Shown: positions 24,979-36,489 of the stretch, one piece after another
Layout of the letters: every line of letters starts with the position of its first letter
Numbering within the stretch: position 1 is the stretch's first letter
NCBI RefSeq assembly: GCF_011762185.1
Contig: NZ_JAASQJ010000002.1
Coordinates: 806,001 to 870,000 of the forward strand
Length of the DNA: 64,000 nucleotides
Reading direction: 5' to 3'
From: Dyadobacter arcticus
GTDB taxonomy: Bacteria; Bacteroidota; Bacteroidia; Cytophagales; Spirosomataceae
The notes under the pieces: model-generated
Told to the model about the DNA's origin: nothing
Database searches by the model: none
What the model saw: the letters and a program-made list of their open reading frames with translations, nothing else
Position numbers and translations under genes: made by a program

Positions 24979-25894
24979 TGGCTTCCTTTTTCAGGATTTT
25001 TTGGTAAAAATATTTGCTCACCTTCTCCTGATTTACAATCATATAAATCAGGATTGGGTTTAGCACAAAAATGTCAAAGAAGAAATAGATCCATGATTGA
25101 TCGATGAACAACCACAAAAACAGGAACAGCACGCGGGTATTGAACTGTACAATATTGGTATACTTCATCAGCGGCTTATTTTGAGCCCTGAAATCGGTAA
25201 CCAGCTCCGCGGGTAAGCCGCTGTGATAATGCTTTTTGACTATTCCAAGCAGCTGTTGCAGATTGGGTGAAAAGCTTTCCTGCATTTTGGTATAGTTCAA
25301 GTAAAAGCGCGCGACCAATTTCATCCCGAAATTCTTGGACCAGGTCATCGCGTCGTATTCCTTCTGCAAATCCCGGCTGCTATCCAGCTCGCTCCCGGTT
25401 GTTCCTTTGATAAAAAACAAATGCACATTCCGGTAATAATCTGCCATCGCTGACTGAATCACATGGGATACACCAGCCAAAACGCCGGGTACCCAGATCC
25501 ATACACTCCAACCCTCCTGCTGGCTGCGAAGGCAGAGCGCAATGTGGATCGCGATAAACCAGAAATCTCCGGCCGCTCCGTCCAATATCCTACCCAGCCT
25601 GCTTTTATCATTCGTCATCCGGGCAAGTTGTCCGTCTGCGCTGTCGAGCGAATTCGCGAATACCAGCGACAACATTCCGATCACATTAATCCACAAAGCC
25701 TGGTAATAGAATAAAATGCCAGCGGCAACTCCAAAAAATATGCTGATGATGGTAACCGGATTGGGCCTCAAACCCACTTTTGCACAAAACAATGCGATCT
25801 GGTAACCGATCGGCCGATAGAACCAGATATCGATCTGCTCCTCGGTATCGCTGGATTTTAAAGAATTTTCAAACGAAGTGGTTGGGTTAGCCAT
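24959..25894 (-). CDS. CDP-alcohol phosphatidyltransferase family protein
   Basis: A 311-residue membrane enzyme with about six helices. The family motif begins normally (Asp-x2-Asp-Gly-x2-Ala-Arg in DSADGQLAR, then eight residues, Gly and Asp in GRILD), but the final Asp is displaced by one: GRILDGAAGD has four residues between the last two Asp instead of three. The enzyme would transfer a phospho-alcohol between a CDP-linked donor and an acceptor alcohol; with an upstream nucleotidyltransferase in the operon, a CDP-head-group donor and a ceramide or diacylglycerol acceptor are plausible. The start at the ATG 25894 overlaps the ATP-grasp stop by eight bases; a TTG at 25966 would add an unlikely basic leader. 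Confidence 0.82.
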   Translation of the reverse strand: MANPTTSFENSLKSSDTEEQIDIWFYRPIGYQIALFCAKVGLRPNPVTIISIFFGVAAGILFYYQALWINVIGMLSLVFANSLDSADGQLARMTNDKSRLGRILDGAAGDFWFIAIHIALCLRSQQEGWSVWIWVPGVLAGVSHVIQSAMADYYRNVHLFFIKGTTGSELDSSRDLQKEYDAMTWSKNFGMKLVARFYLNYTKMQESFSPNLQQLLGIVKKHYHSGLPAELVTDFRAQNKPLMKYTNIVQFNTRVLFLFLWLFIDQSWIYFFFDIFVLNPILIYMIVNQEKVSKYFYQKILKKEANEFQGV

Positions 25895-26762
25895 GAACTG
25901 TCGTTGTAAACTTTTGATAAATCCTGTTCGCAATGTGCGGCGCTGCCTTGTCGCGGCACGGTGCAAAGCTCGGCCAGTCGTTCAGGTCAATGATGCGGAA
26001 AGAGCCGTCTTTGCTCACAATGGCGTCTCCGCCGTAAATGTCAATTCCAACAACCCGCGCAGCTTTCGTGGCTACTCTCCATAATTCTAACTCATCAAAT
26101 GGGTTATGGACTGGGTCTCCGTTAATCTGCTGATAACCGGCAAACTTATGATGGTTGCTGTCGTAAGGATAAAACCAATAGAAAAAGTCAGTACCGCGCA
26201 CGCCGTAAAACTTCACCAGATCACCGATCAGATGTTGGGAAATAACAGCATCAGGAATGTCGCGCAGTGCATATTCGCGCAAAATCTCCTTGGCTTCTTC
26301 CTTCGACCTTGCATACGAAACATCTTCCTTATGGATCGCATGGAAATCCCCGCGTTTGATCCAGTAACCTTTTCCTTTAATCCGATCGAAAATTTCGTCG
26401 TCCTGATAGCTGGTAGGTACAATGCAACTGTCAGCAACCGGGATATCATTCAGGTTCAATGCATTGGTCAGGTTGGTACGAAAGCAGTTTTCAATCCCAA
26501 ATGCGGAGTTAACCACTACTTTTCCAGTTTTTTCCAGCATTTGCAACTTGGCAACAACTTCTTTCTGCCGGGCCATGGTGAATATCTGTTCCTGTTCCAC
26601 TAATTCCATTTCAAGAAACTCATCCTCACAACAAATTGTAACCCTGAAACCCAATTTTTCAAGCGCCTTTGCAGTCAGCTGAAAAATCGCGTCGTCATTA
26701 CCAATGTGATTAGGCGAAAACTTTTTATTGCGGTGTACGCCGAGTAATTCTAAATCATTCAT
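25887..26762 (-). CDS. ATP-grasp family enzyme
   Basis: A 291-residue protein starting at the ATG 26762 (MNDLELLGVHRN). The ATP-grasp fold is suggested by a Lys-containing strand (GKGYWIKRGDFHAI) near residue 140, an acidic hinge region, and the Mg-binding end FRIIDLNDWPSFAPCRD near residue 265 (Asp...Asn). The family includes RimK-like ligases, glutathione synthases and ITPK1-type inositol phosphate kinases; I cannot choose between ligase and kinase from sequence alone. It lies between a nucleotidyltransferase (70 bases upstream) and a CDP-alcohol phosphatidyltransferase (8-base overlap), so a role in preparing the head-group is likely. Confidence 0.75.
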   Translation of the reverse strand: MNDLELLGVHRNKKFSPNHIGNDDAIFQLTAKALEKLGFRVTICCEDEFLEMELVEQEQIFTMARQKEVVAKLQMLEKTGKVVVNSAFGIENCFRTNLTNALNLNDIPVADSCIVPTSYQDDEIFDRIKGKGYWIKRGDFHAIHKEDVSYARSKEEAKEILREYALRDIPDAVISQHLIGDLVKFYGVRGTDFFYWFYPYDSNHHKFAGYQQINGDPVHNPFDELELWRVATKAARVVGIDIYGGDAIVSKDGSFRIIDLNDWPSFAPCRDKAAPHIANRIYQKFTTTVHG

Positions 26763-26832
26763 GTACGCTGCGCCCGGCAAATTCTCCGGCCTTTTATAAT
26801 TGGTGTCAGTTTGTCTTTTTATTCTAATGTTC

Positions 26833-27546
26833 CTAGACCATTTCTTCTGGCCTTAGAAACAATTCTGCTGTACGGATATCGCTTACATGATCGACATCCA
26901 CGATTTTGGAGAAAGGATAAGCCCGCAGCTTCACACCATTGTCCAATAACTGCCTTTGAAAATTCCGCATGCGGCTCAGTCCGTTTTCCATTGCCTGCTT
27001 CACATTTCGGATTGCCTTTTCTCGGAAACAATAAATCCCACCCGACACAAACAGTGTTTCGGTACTATTCACATCTGTAAAAGCCGTGATCATTTGATCC
27101 TCGTCAACAGTCACAAACAATGGGCTTTCGTCATCAATGAATGAGGTTACCGCCATTTGTCCTTCCCTATCCGGATTATTTTCGAATTCGGTGATAAACG
27201 CTTTGAATTCTTCCTCTTTGAAAACGGTATCGGTCGTAGTAAGGCAAACCGAGTCAAGATTGGGATCCGTTTTCAAAAGCTCATAAACGCTATGCAAAGA
27301 ACTTGGCGTTGATTTTTTGACCACTTCAATCGGCAATGTCAGGCTTAGTTCAGATAAATGCGCTTCAAGACTTGTCGATTCTTCACGAATAATGATCATG
27401 ATCTTCTCTGCATTGTTCCGCATGAAAATGCCGATCAGCCTGTCAATCAGCATTTCACCATTGAGGCTTACCATTGGTTTTGGAAGTTTAAATCCTCCCT
27501 TCGCCAGCCTCGAACCTTCCCCCGCCGCTATGATTGCATAATTCAT
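26833..27546 (-). CDS. nucleotidyltransferase (sugar- or polyol-phosphate NTP transferase)
   Basis: A 237-residue GT-A fold nucleotidyltransferase. The N-terminal signature IIAAGEGSRLA with the downstream Lys of LPKPMVSLNGEMLIDR is the NTP-binding loop of the LicC/RmlA/IPCT group, and TTTDTVF near residue 103 fits the metal-binding Asp. It would join a phosphorylated alcohol or sugar to CMP or UMP. Next to a CDP-alcohol phosphatidyltransferase, a cytidylyltransferase making CDP-polyol is the simplest reading. Substrate not determined. It starts 27 bases after the DUF5686 gene. Confidence 0.83.
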   Translation of the reverse strand: MNYAIIAAGEGSRLAKGGFKLPKPMVSLNGEMLIDRLIGIFMRNNAEKIMIIIREESTSLEAHLSELSLTLPIEVVKKSTPSSLHSVYELLKTDPNLDSVCLTTTDTVFKEEEFKAFITEFENNPDREGQMAVTSFIDDESPLFVTVDEDQMITAFTDVNSTETLFVSGGIYCFREKAIRNVKQAMENGLSRMRNFQRQLLDNGVKLRAYPFSKIVDVDHVSDIRTAELFLRPEEMV

Positions 27547-27573
27547 ATCGCTGCCTTTTCAACTGCCCTATGA

Positions 27574-30141
27574 CTAAAAATCAAGCTTAAACCTTGCCCT
27601 GATCCCCCATTCGGAAACATTTGGGTTATTCAGGTAAGTAAACCTTTTGACCAGGTCTACACGAATAAGCTTGAATATATTGGCCACACCCACACTTCCC
27701 TCAATGTAAGGCTGCCGCGATAATGTATAACTGATCGGTTTACCCTGCTCATCCACCGGAAAGCGGAAAAGCGACGGGTTATTAGCCGGATTATTTTCAT
27801 CACGCAAACCACCCATCAATCCTTTAAAACTGAAAACTTCTCTCAATTTCAATCTTTTCAATAGCGGTATTTTGTTGAAAAGAAAACCATTCATATAGTA
27901 CTGCACATCCACGCTTGCATAATGGTCACTGACAAATTCAAGGAAATTCATCAGATTATAGGAATTGAGCTGATAGGCGTAAGTCTGGTTGGCACGGTGT
28001 ACGGTCAGCAGCGGAAATAATATCTTGCTTCCGAATGTGTAACCACCTTCGGTGCTGACATCAGCATAACCGAACTGGGAAAGGTAAACTCTTTTCGAAA
28101 TATTGAGAGCCAGGTTATCATAGCGATTCTGCCCTTCGAAAACCCCTTTCAAACCTGCATTGTAACGCAATGTGAAAATCGGGTATTTGTTGATAATAGG
28201 TGTGCGATACAATTTTCCCTGATAAAATTTCTCATTGGGCGCATACCTCAGCTCCACATTCGCCTCGGAATTGTTGAGTAGACCCGCGTTTTGTAAAACA
28301 CCTTCATCATCCAGAGTCTCATAGCGCAGAATTCCGGCTGCCCGTTGACTCCACTGTGTAAATCCTATTTTATAAGACAGATGGTTTTCAAATTCGCGGA
28401 CGTATTCCAGTTTGTAAACGTCATTGTATAGCCAGCGGTTGTTATCCCCTCTTTTGAAGGATAGCAGGAAATTATCTTCCTGCACAAACTGCAAATCCTG
28501 GCCGGGGATCTTGGTATCGCGTTGGTAACTCGCCCGGAGATAATGAAAAGGAAAATGGTATATCGACTTATTGTTGAATGAATAGGTACTGCTCAAAAAG
28601 TACTTCCACTTCCGGTCTTTAAAACCATAAGCCGCATAAGTTTCAAAATAGACGCGTTTGCTCAACTCGGTCGTAGTTCGTCCACCGAAACGAAGCCGAA
28701 AGCCCTCAATAGGATTGAAGCTGTAAAAAGTATTCACCGGCCCAATCTCCACTTTTCCAAATGACTTATAACCTGCCAGCAAAAGTGTGGCAATGTCCAT
28801 CGTCCGTCTGAAAGAAGGAAGTTTTTGCAGGGTATCAATGTTCCTATAAATATCCAGCTCCGTCCGTTCCAAGGGAATGTGCCTTGCGCTTGCCCAGAAG
28901 GACTCTCCGGTTTTTATCTCCGGATTGTAGGCTATCTCTTCATTGGGGCCTTTGTAAATGCTGTCCGGCCGGCTCTCATTGATCTTATAATCTTTGAAAT
29001 TCACTACCCGCTGACCATATAACCCACCGCCTTTTTCACCCAATGCAAATTCCATGGCCAAGGTGGTTTTACTGGCGTGATACCTTTCATCATTCCCTTT
29101 TTCAAACTCTAGACTTGCTTCAAGATCCCGTAAAAAATTAAGGTTAATGTCTTTGTTCACAGTCAGATATGCATTCTGAACGCCGTATTTTCCATCCAAT
29201 GTTACGAAGAGCCTTCCTTCGAAAAGCAGATCTGTTTTATTTCTTGGCACGAAACCAAGTTCAATCAGCCAGGGCGTACTTGTTTTAATTGTATCGCGGA
29301 TGAAGAATTTGTAGAAAGTCGGGGCTGAATTGGCAATTGGGCTCAGAAGCAGATTGGTAGCAATGGAAATGTCATTATCATAGATGTTGATATCTTCATA
29401 AAGCCGGTTGAAATATTTGCTCAAACCATCATTATCCACAAATTTCGGATCAAACTCTGCACGACGGTTTGCAATTACCTTTTGCTTTTTCGCATTAGGG
29501 TCTTTTCTGAAATAAATCTGCGAAAGCTTTTCTTCAATATAGGCAGGCAGCATCACCTTACCTCCCATGGCAGTTGAGTCCTGCTGTTTGAACAAAAATT
29601 GGTAGTTTTTGAAAATGCGTTTGTCTTTAAAATCGTCGGATAAGTTGCTTAATGCCAATGAGATTTTTTCATACTGTTCGTATTCTACAAAGTCATTGGC
29701 TGCCATTTTGTTTTCATCCTTGTGCGCAATGACTTCGCGGATCAACTGCACCGCAGGATTATCCTTATTGCGATAACGGCCCTTGCCTTTGATCGTAACC
29801 TCCTTCAGCATCGAGGCATCGACCGCCATCTTCACATTGATCACCTGGTCAATTCCTGGCGCAATTGGCTTTTCGATATTGAGATAACCTACATAAGTGA
29901 ATTTAACAGTCGGGTAAGTTTCCTTCAGCGTCATCGCATATTTTCCATCCACATCTGAGATCGTACCCATCTTGGTACCTGGAATGAGAATGGTCACGTA
30001 AGGCAGCGTTTCGCCAGACCTGGCATCGGTAATGGTCCCTTTAATCGTGGTATTTTGCGCTATGGCAGCCCCTGCGCCAATCTGTATTACACAGAGCGTC
30101 AGGAAGATGTTCAACCATATCGACTTACTTATTGTTTTCAT
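27574..30141 (-). CDS. DUF5686 / carboxypeptidase-like regulatory domain outer-membrane protein
   Basis: An 855-residue exported protein. Residues 1-29 are a signal peptide ending AIAQ. Residues 30-115 are a CarboxypepD_reg-like Ig domain (IKGTITDARSGETLPYVTILIPGT) as found at the N-terminus of TonB-dependent receptors, but there is no plug domain. The remainder matches DUF5686, rich in alternating strands and ending in aromatic LDF, which fits an outer-membrane barrel. It sits between the ceramide-reductase candidate and the head-group nucleotidyltransferase; a lipid-linked function at the outer membrane is possible but only from context. Confidence 0.87.
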   Translation of the reverse strand: MKTISKSIWLNIFLTLCVIQIGAGAAIAQNTTIKGTITDARSGETLPYVTILIPGTKMGTISDVDGKYAMTLKETYPTVKFTYVGYLNIEKPIAPGIDQVINVKMAVDASMLKEVTIKGKGRYRNKDNPAVQLIREVIAHKDENKMAANDFVEYEQYEKISLALSNLSDDFKDKRIFKNYQFLFKQQDSTAMGGKVMLPAYIEEKLSQIYFRKDPNAKKQKVIANRRAEFDPKFVDNDGLSKYFNRLYEDINIYDNDISIATNLLLSPIANSAPTFYKFFIRDTIKTSTPWLIELGFVPRNKTDLLFEGRLFVTLDGKYGVQNAYLTVNKDINLNFLRDLEASLEFEKGNDERYHASKTTLAMEFALGEKGGGLYGQRVVNFKDYKINESRPDSIYKGPNEEIAYNPEIKTGESFWASARHIPLERTELDIYRNIDTLQKLPSFRRTMDIATLLLAGYKSFGKVEIGPVNTFYSFNPIEGFRLRFGGRTTTELSKRVYFETYAAYGFKDRKWKYFLSSTYSFNNKSIYHFPFHYLRASYQRDTKIPGQDLQFVQEDNFLLSFKRGDNNRWLYNDVYKLEYVREFENHLSYKIGFTQWSQRAAGILRYETLDDEGVLQNAGLLNNSEANVELRYAPNEKFYQGKLYRTPIINKYPIFTLRYNAGLKGVFEGQNRYDNLALNISKRVYLSQFGYADVSTEGGYTFGSKILFPLLTVHRANQTYAYQLNSYNLMNFLEFVSDHYASVDVQYYMNGFLFNKIPLLKRLKLREVFSFKGLMGGLRDENNPANNPSLFRFPVDEQGKPISYTLSRQPYIEGSVGVANIFKLIRVDLVKRFTYLNNPNVSEWGIRARFKLDF

Positions 30142-30233
30142 TTTTGAGTTTCGTAACGTTTTTCATACCCGTTCGCTTTGACAAAATCATTTACGCAATA
30201 AATGCGGTTAATGATCAAATGGGCACTTCAAAT

Positions 30234-31258
30234 TCATAGCCATTTATTCTCTTTATACCATGATAGTGTTTCTGTAAGTCCTTGCCGAAGATCATATTGC
30301 GGCTTGTATTGCAGGTTATTCCTCGCGGCATCAATGCTACAGATCCAGTTCGGAGCTGTCAGTTCCTTTAATTTTTCCCTGTTAAGTAGCGGTGTCGCAG
30401 ACGAAAATGTGTAGAGCGCATCCAGCATTCCCGCCATCATTTTTACAAGCATCATTGGAAGGTGTGTCCTGAAAATCTGCTTCCCGCTGATTTCCCTGAA
30501 ACGGTCGGCCAATGCGTAACGGTCGTAGGCATTTCCATCGGAAATATTGTAAACGGTAACTTCCCGGTGATTTTCAGCCAATGCAGCCATGGTGGCATCC
30601 ACGAGGTCTTTCACATACACAAAACTCAATCGCTGCGGTCCTTTGCCGATATATGCATCCAATCCACTATTCAATGTCTTGAACAATACAAACAGGTCTT
30701 TTTCTCCCGGACCGTAAACAGCCGTGGGACGGATAATGCTGAGCGGCAAACCGCTCACCTGTTCGAGGTAATGCTCTGCCAGTAATTTACTCTTGCCATA
30801 TTCGGTTACCGGAATTGCAAGGGTATTTTCTGTAATGGGTTGTTCCTCAGCGTAAGCCAGTGGCCCTATTGCCGCAAGGCTGCTCAGGAAAACAAATCGT
30901 TGCAGTGGAATATCCGACGACATGGCTGCCTGGGCTAAGTTCCTGGAGTAGTCGGCATTGACCAGGTTGTAAGCCGCGGCACCTTTGGCCTTGGTAACAC
31001 CCGCTGCGTGAATGATGTGCGTGTACTTTCCTTCTTCCAACAATATTTTCAACGCCTCCTTTGAACTGAAGTCCGTATTCACAAAAACCAACTTTGTCTC
31101 CGAACCTTTCTTGGTCCAGACAGCCTGTAGTTTTTTCAGGAAGGTCAGGTCACTTGTTGGTCTCACCGCCGCATGCACTTCCATGCCGGCATTAAGAGCA
31201 GCTTCTACCAGGTGATAACCTATGAACCCACTTGCGCCGGTGATGAATACCCTCTCTT

Positions 31259-31262
<4 letters not shown>
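30234..31262 (-). CDS. NAD-dependent epimerase-type reductase, candidate ceramide reductase (CerR)
   Basis: A 342-residue extended short-chain dehydrogenase: cofactor motif FITGASGFIGYHLVE at residue 5, catalytic Tyr-x3-Lys in EYGKSKLLAEHYL near 168, and IIRPTAVYGPG. In Caulobacter a gene of this superfamily (CerR) reduces the 3-keto group of the sphingolipid backbone after acylation. Here the gene overlaps the upstream acyltransferase by four bases (ATGA), and that gene in turn overlaps serine palmitoyltransferase, so this reaction is the most likely role. The C-terminal hydrophobic patch around residues 270-290 may aid membrane contact. Confidence 0.8.
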
Positions 31263-34090
<2,828 letters not shown>

Positions 34091-34765
34091 CTATAAAATC
34101 AGGTAATTGCAAATCATTGCTTTCACATGCTCCTTATGACTTTCGGCGAATTCCTGAAAGTCCTCGTCCGACATATTAAAAACCTGCTGGTGAATTCCTT
34201 TTCCTAAAAACAGGAACTCGATACAACTGGTCATCAAAGGCAGAATGTTTTCTATGCGAATCGGCCTAATTGTCCCATTTTTAATTCCCGCATCGAGTTG
34301 CTGACTAAATAAGGTCGACTTGAATTGCTGGTACAATGGAATTTTTATCAACAGCCTTTCTGGCTCCTTATGAATTTCGTTCATGATAAAAATGACCAGG
34401 TCTGGCTCCTCCTTCATCATCTGGTAATTATTCTCAATCACCTCGGAGATCTTGGTTTTAATGTCTACGGGTTTATTCAGTATATCAATGATGCTCTGGA
34501 AATACAACTCCATCAAGTCTTTGAAGATCTCAATGAAAAGCTTTTCCTTGCTTCTGAAGTAATAGTTGGTCAATGCAATGTTCATATCAGCTTCGCGTGC
34601 AATGTCCCGTGATGTTGTGCCGTCAAAGCCCTTCTTCAGGAAAACCCGCTTGGCTGCTTCCTTAATCTTGTCTTCACTTTTTTCTGTTATGCACTTCACT
34701 TTTTTCCGTGTTAGATTGGGTAAATCCTGAATCTGTTCTTCGCTAATTAAATTCATTTTTACCAT
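34091..34765 (-). CDS. TetR/AcrR family transcriptional regulator
   Basis: A regulator of about 224 residues. The N-terminal TetR helix-turn-helix reads DKIKEAAKRVFLKKGFDGTT, then SRDIAREADMNIALTNYYFRSKEKLF; the C-terminal half is a ligand-binding helical domain. The frame is open to an ATG at 34825, but that would place a perfect palindrome (34800-34817) inside codons 3-9. I prefer ATG 34765 (or 34756), leaving the palindrome as an operator in the leader, hence likely autoregulation. It lies upstream of the sphingolipid operon in the same direction, and the core palindrome recurs in the spt leader, so spt control is a good hypothesis. Confidence 0.83.
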   Translation of the reverse strand: MVKMNLISEEQIQDLPNLTRKKVKCITEKSEDKIKEAAKRVFLKKGFDGTTSRDIAREADMNIALTNYYFRSKEKLFIEIFKDLMELYFQSIIDILNKPVDIKTKISEVIENNYQMMKEEPDLVIFIMNEIHKEPERLLIKIPLYQQFKSTLFSQQLDAGIKNGTIRPIRIENILPLMTSCIEFLFLGKGIHQQVFNMSDEDFQEFAESHKEHVKAMICNYLIL

Positions 34766-34799
34766 TCGTATCAGGCGAACAAACGTTTTAAATGAATAG

Positions 34800-34817
34800 T
34801 TTAAACGATCGTTTAAA
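34800..34817. promoter_or_regulatory. perfect 18-bp palindrome, candidate TetR operator
   Basis: TTTAAACGATCGTTTAAA is its own reverse complement. A second short palindrome AAACGTTT lies at 34781-34788. Both are just upstream of the preferred TetR start. Confidence 0.6.
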
Positions 34818-34896
34818 ATGTTCATTTGATTAAACTATTTGTCAATATTATCCTATAAAAAGCTTAAACTCAGTTAGAAAGTCAGATTCGAAGAGA

Positions 34897-35889
34897 TTAT
34901 TCCAGCATATTCCAGTCTGCGATATGGTCGTTTTGCTTTTCAACGAGCCAGACTTTGCTATTGGGGAAGCGGGACAGGTACTCCTTACTCTTTGCGATGC
35001 CAGCCACGCTGAAAGCAGTTGCCAATGCGTCAGCAACCGTTCCGTCCGGAGAAATAACGGTGGTCCTGACATGGAACAAAAGGCCGATGCCCGTTTTAGG
35101 ATCAACTATATGCGAGTAACGCACACCCTTATATTCCATAAATCGATAAGTAGGTCCGGAAGTTGCGAGGGCTAGATTAGCCAGCTCCATCGTTTTAAGG
35201 GAGTCACTGCCATTTGAAACGGTAATTTTCCATCCTTTGCTGCCTGGAGGAGGATCGGTGAGTACGATCTTTCCCCCAGCATCCATCATCGCAGAGGTGA
35301 TTCCCATTAATTTTAATTCTTTGATTGCTTCTTCTGCGGCATAGCCTTTGCCCAAACCACCAATGTCGAGCCGCATGCCTTTTTGTGTGAGCAAAATACT
35401 TCGGGATGTCGAATCCATCTGCATCTTCTGGTATCCTGTCTTTTCTTTCGCTTCTTTAATCTCAGCAGTGGTTGGAAAAATACCCTTCCTGGTAGCATGA
35501 CGCCACATTTGCACCAATGGCCCCATGGTGGCATCGAACGCACCTTCCGTTTTGATGCTGATGTTCTGAGAAATTGCGAGTATATCAAACAAATCTTCAC
35601 TCACGACCACCCATTTAGCACTCCCTGAACTTGCCGAAAGCAGGTTAATTTCGCTTCCATCCCGGTAATCACTCATGATTTCATTGAGCTTTTCAACCCG
35701 GGCAAAGGCACGCTGCGCTGCCAATTGCGCTATGGAATCGCCTGGTGCGTAAAACACGAGTTTGAATGGCGAACCCATCAAGCCTTTTTCAAAAGTGTAA
35801 CGCTTTTGCTGTCCATAAAGCGGATGGCAGCCCAACAGACTGAATGTCAGTAAGAATACGAGGTTATGGAGATGGAGGACTCGGTTCAT
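34897..35889 (-). CDS. apbE: FAD:protein FMN transferase (ApbE family lipoprotein)
   Basis: A 330-residue lipoprotein (signal ending FSLLGC) that covalently attaches FMN to Thr/Ser of target flavoproteins such as RnfG/NqrC in the periplasm. Visible motifs: MSDYRDGSEINLLS near 72, GAFDATMGPLVQMW near 117, LDIGGLGKGYAAE near 175, MMDAGGKI, and YSHIVDPKTG with the Mg-binding Asp region near 260. Length is normal. No Rnf/Nqr partner is in the window. It reads leftwards towards the TetR gene, with about 70 bases to the latter's frame. Confidence 0.93.
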   Translation of the reverse strand: MNRVLHLHNLVFLLTFSLLGCHPLYGQQKRYTFEKGLMGSPFKLVFYAPGDSIAQLAAQRAFARVEKLNEIMSDYRDGSEINLLSASSGSAKWVVVSEDLFDILAISQNISIKTEGAFDATMGPLVQMWRHATRKGIFPTTAEIKEAKEKTGYQKMQMDSTSRSILLTQKGMRLDIGGLGKGYAAEEAIKELKLMGITSAMMDAGGKIVLTDPPPGSKGWKITVSNGSDSLKTMELANLALATSGPTYRFMEYKGVRYSHIVDPKTGIGLLFHVRTTVISPDGTVADALATAFSVAGIAKSKEYLSRFPNSKVWLVEKQNDHIADWNMLE

Positions 35890-35976
35890 AGTGGTTGTTC
35901 ACTAAATATCCCTGGCAAATTAATTCATTTTGAAGGAAATGCATTTTGCCGATAGCAACGTTTCTCTCGCTAGGTC

Positions 35977-36015
35977 CAAAAAAACAAGGGTATGAACCTC
36001 CCGGCCATACCCTTG
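35977..36015 (-). terminator. rho-independent terminator of the small membrane protein gene
   Basis: Perfect 10-bp arms CAAGGGTATG (35985-35994) and CATACCCTTG (36006-36015) with an 11-base loop. In the leftward direction the stem is followed by a T-run (A-run 35978-35984 on the plus strand). Confidence 0.8.
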
Positions 36016-36040
36016 CTTACTGCGTTATTCCAAGAAACTG

Positions 36041-36226
36041 TTAATTATAATAGTCTGAAAAGCTATTTTCATTAGTTGGTTGGAGATACGAATTCATCGC
36101 ATCTTTAATCATTCCCGCACCTATAAATGGTAGTGAAATGATTGTAGAAATAATCATTGCAACGAATAAAATCGAAGCAAAGAAAAACTTCCCGCAGTAG
36201 TATATCATTTTCGATAGGAAGCTCAT
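36041..36226 (-). CDS. small membrane protein of unknown function
   Basis: A 61-residue protein with one or two hydrophobic stretches (FFFASILFVAMIISTIISLPFIGAG region, residues about 13-38) and a short polar tail. I do not recognise it. It is supported as a gene by its ATG, membrane-protein composition and a strong terminator 26 bases after the stop in the right orientation. It is transcribed away from the amidase gene, with 263 bases between, which include a perfect 15-bp hairpin. Confidence 0.6.
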   Translation of the reverse strand: MSFLSKMIYYCGKFFFASILFVAMIISTIISLPFIGAGMIKDAMNSYLQPTNENSFSDYYN

Positions 36227-36329
36227 AGTCGAAACGGTTATGTGATAATTTTCAATGGTAAAATTAAATAAATAATCGTGCCACTCGATAAAATATCACA
36301 ATTTTATTATTTAATTAGATGATTTATAG

Positions 36330-36369
36330 AATTATGACTACAACTATTTTTTGCGTTGTAGTCATAATT
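36330..36369. repeat. perfect 15-bp inverted repeat with 10-base loop
   Basis: Arms AATTATGACTACAAC and GTTGTAGTCATAATT are exactly complementary. It lies in the intergenic space between divergent genes and is not followed by a clear T-run on either strand. Confidence 0.6.
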
Positions 36370-36489
36370 TTATGGAAATGTCTTTCTATTACTGATCATA
36401 CCTAGCCATTGAAATTTCTTTGTTAGTAAATACCCTCAAATTTTGTTTTCGTCTTATATTGCACCAGACCTTGTTTGTAACTCCACCCG

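Noticed and set aside
25895-25966. N-terminal extension of the CDP-alcohol phosphatidyltransferase to a TTG
   Set aside because: Lies inside the ATP-grasp gene and gives an Arg-rich leader unlike the family; ATG 25894 fits overlap spacing.
26106-26603. 165-codon plus-strand frame
   Set aside because: Antisense to the ATP-grasp gene; composition and pattern are not protein-like.
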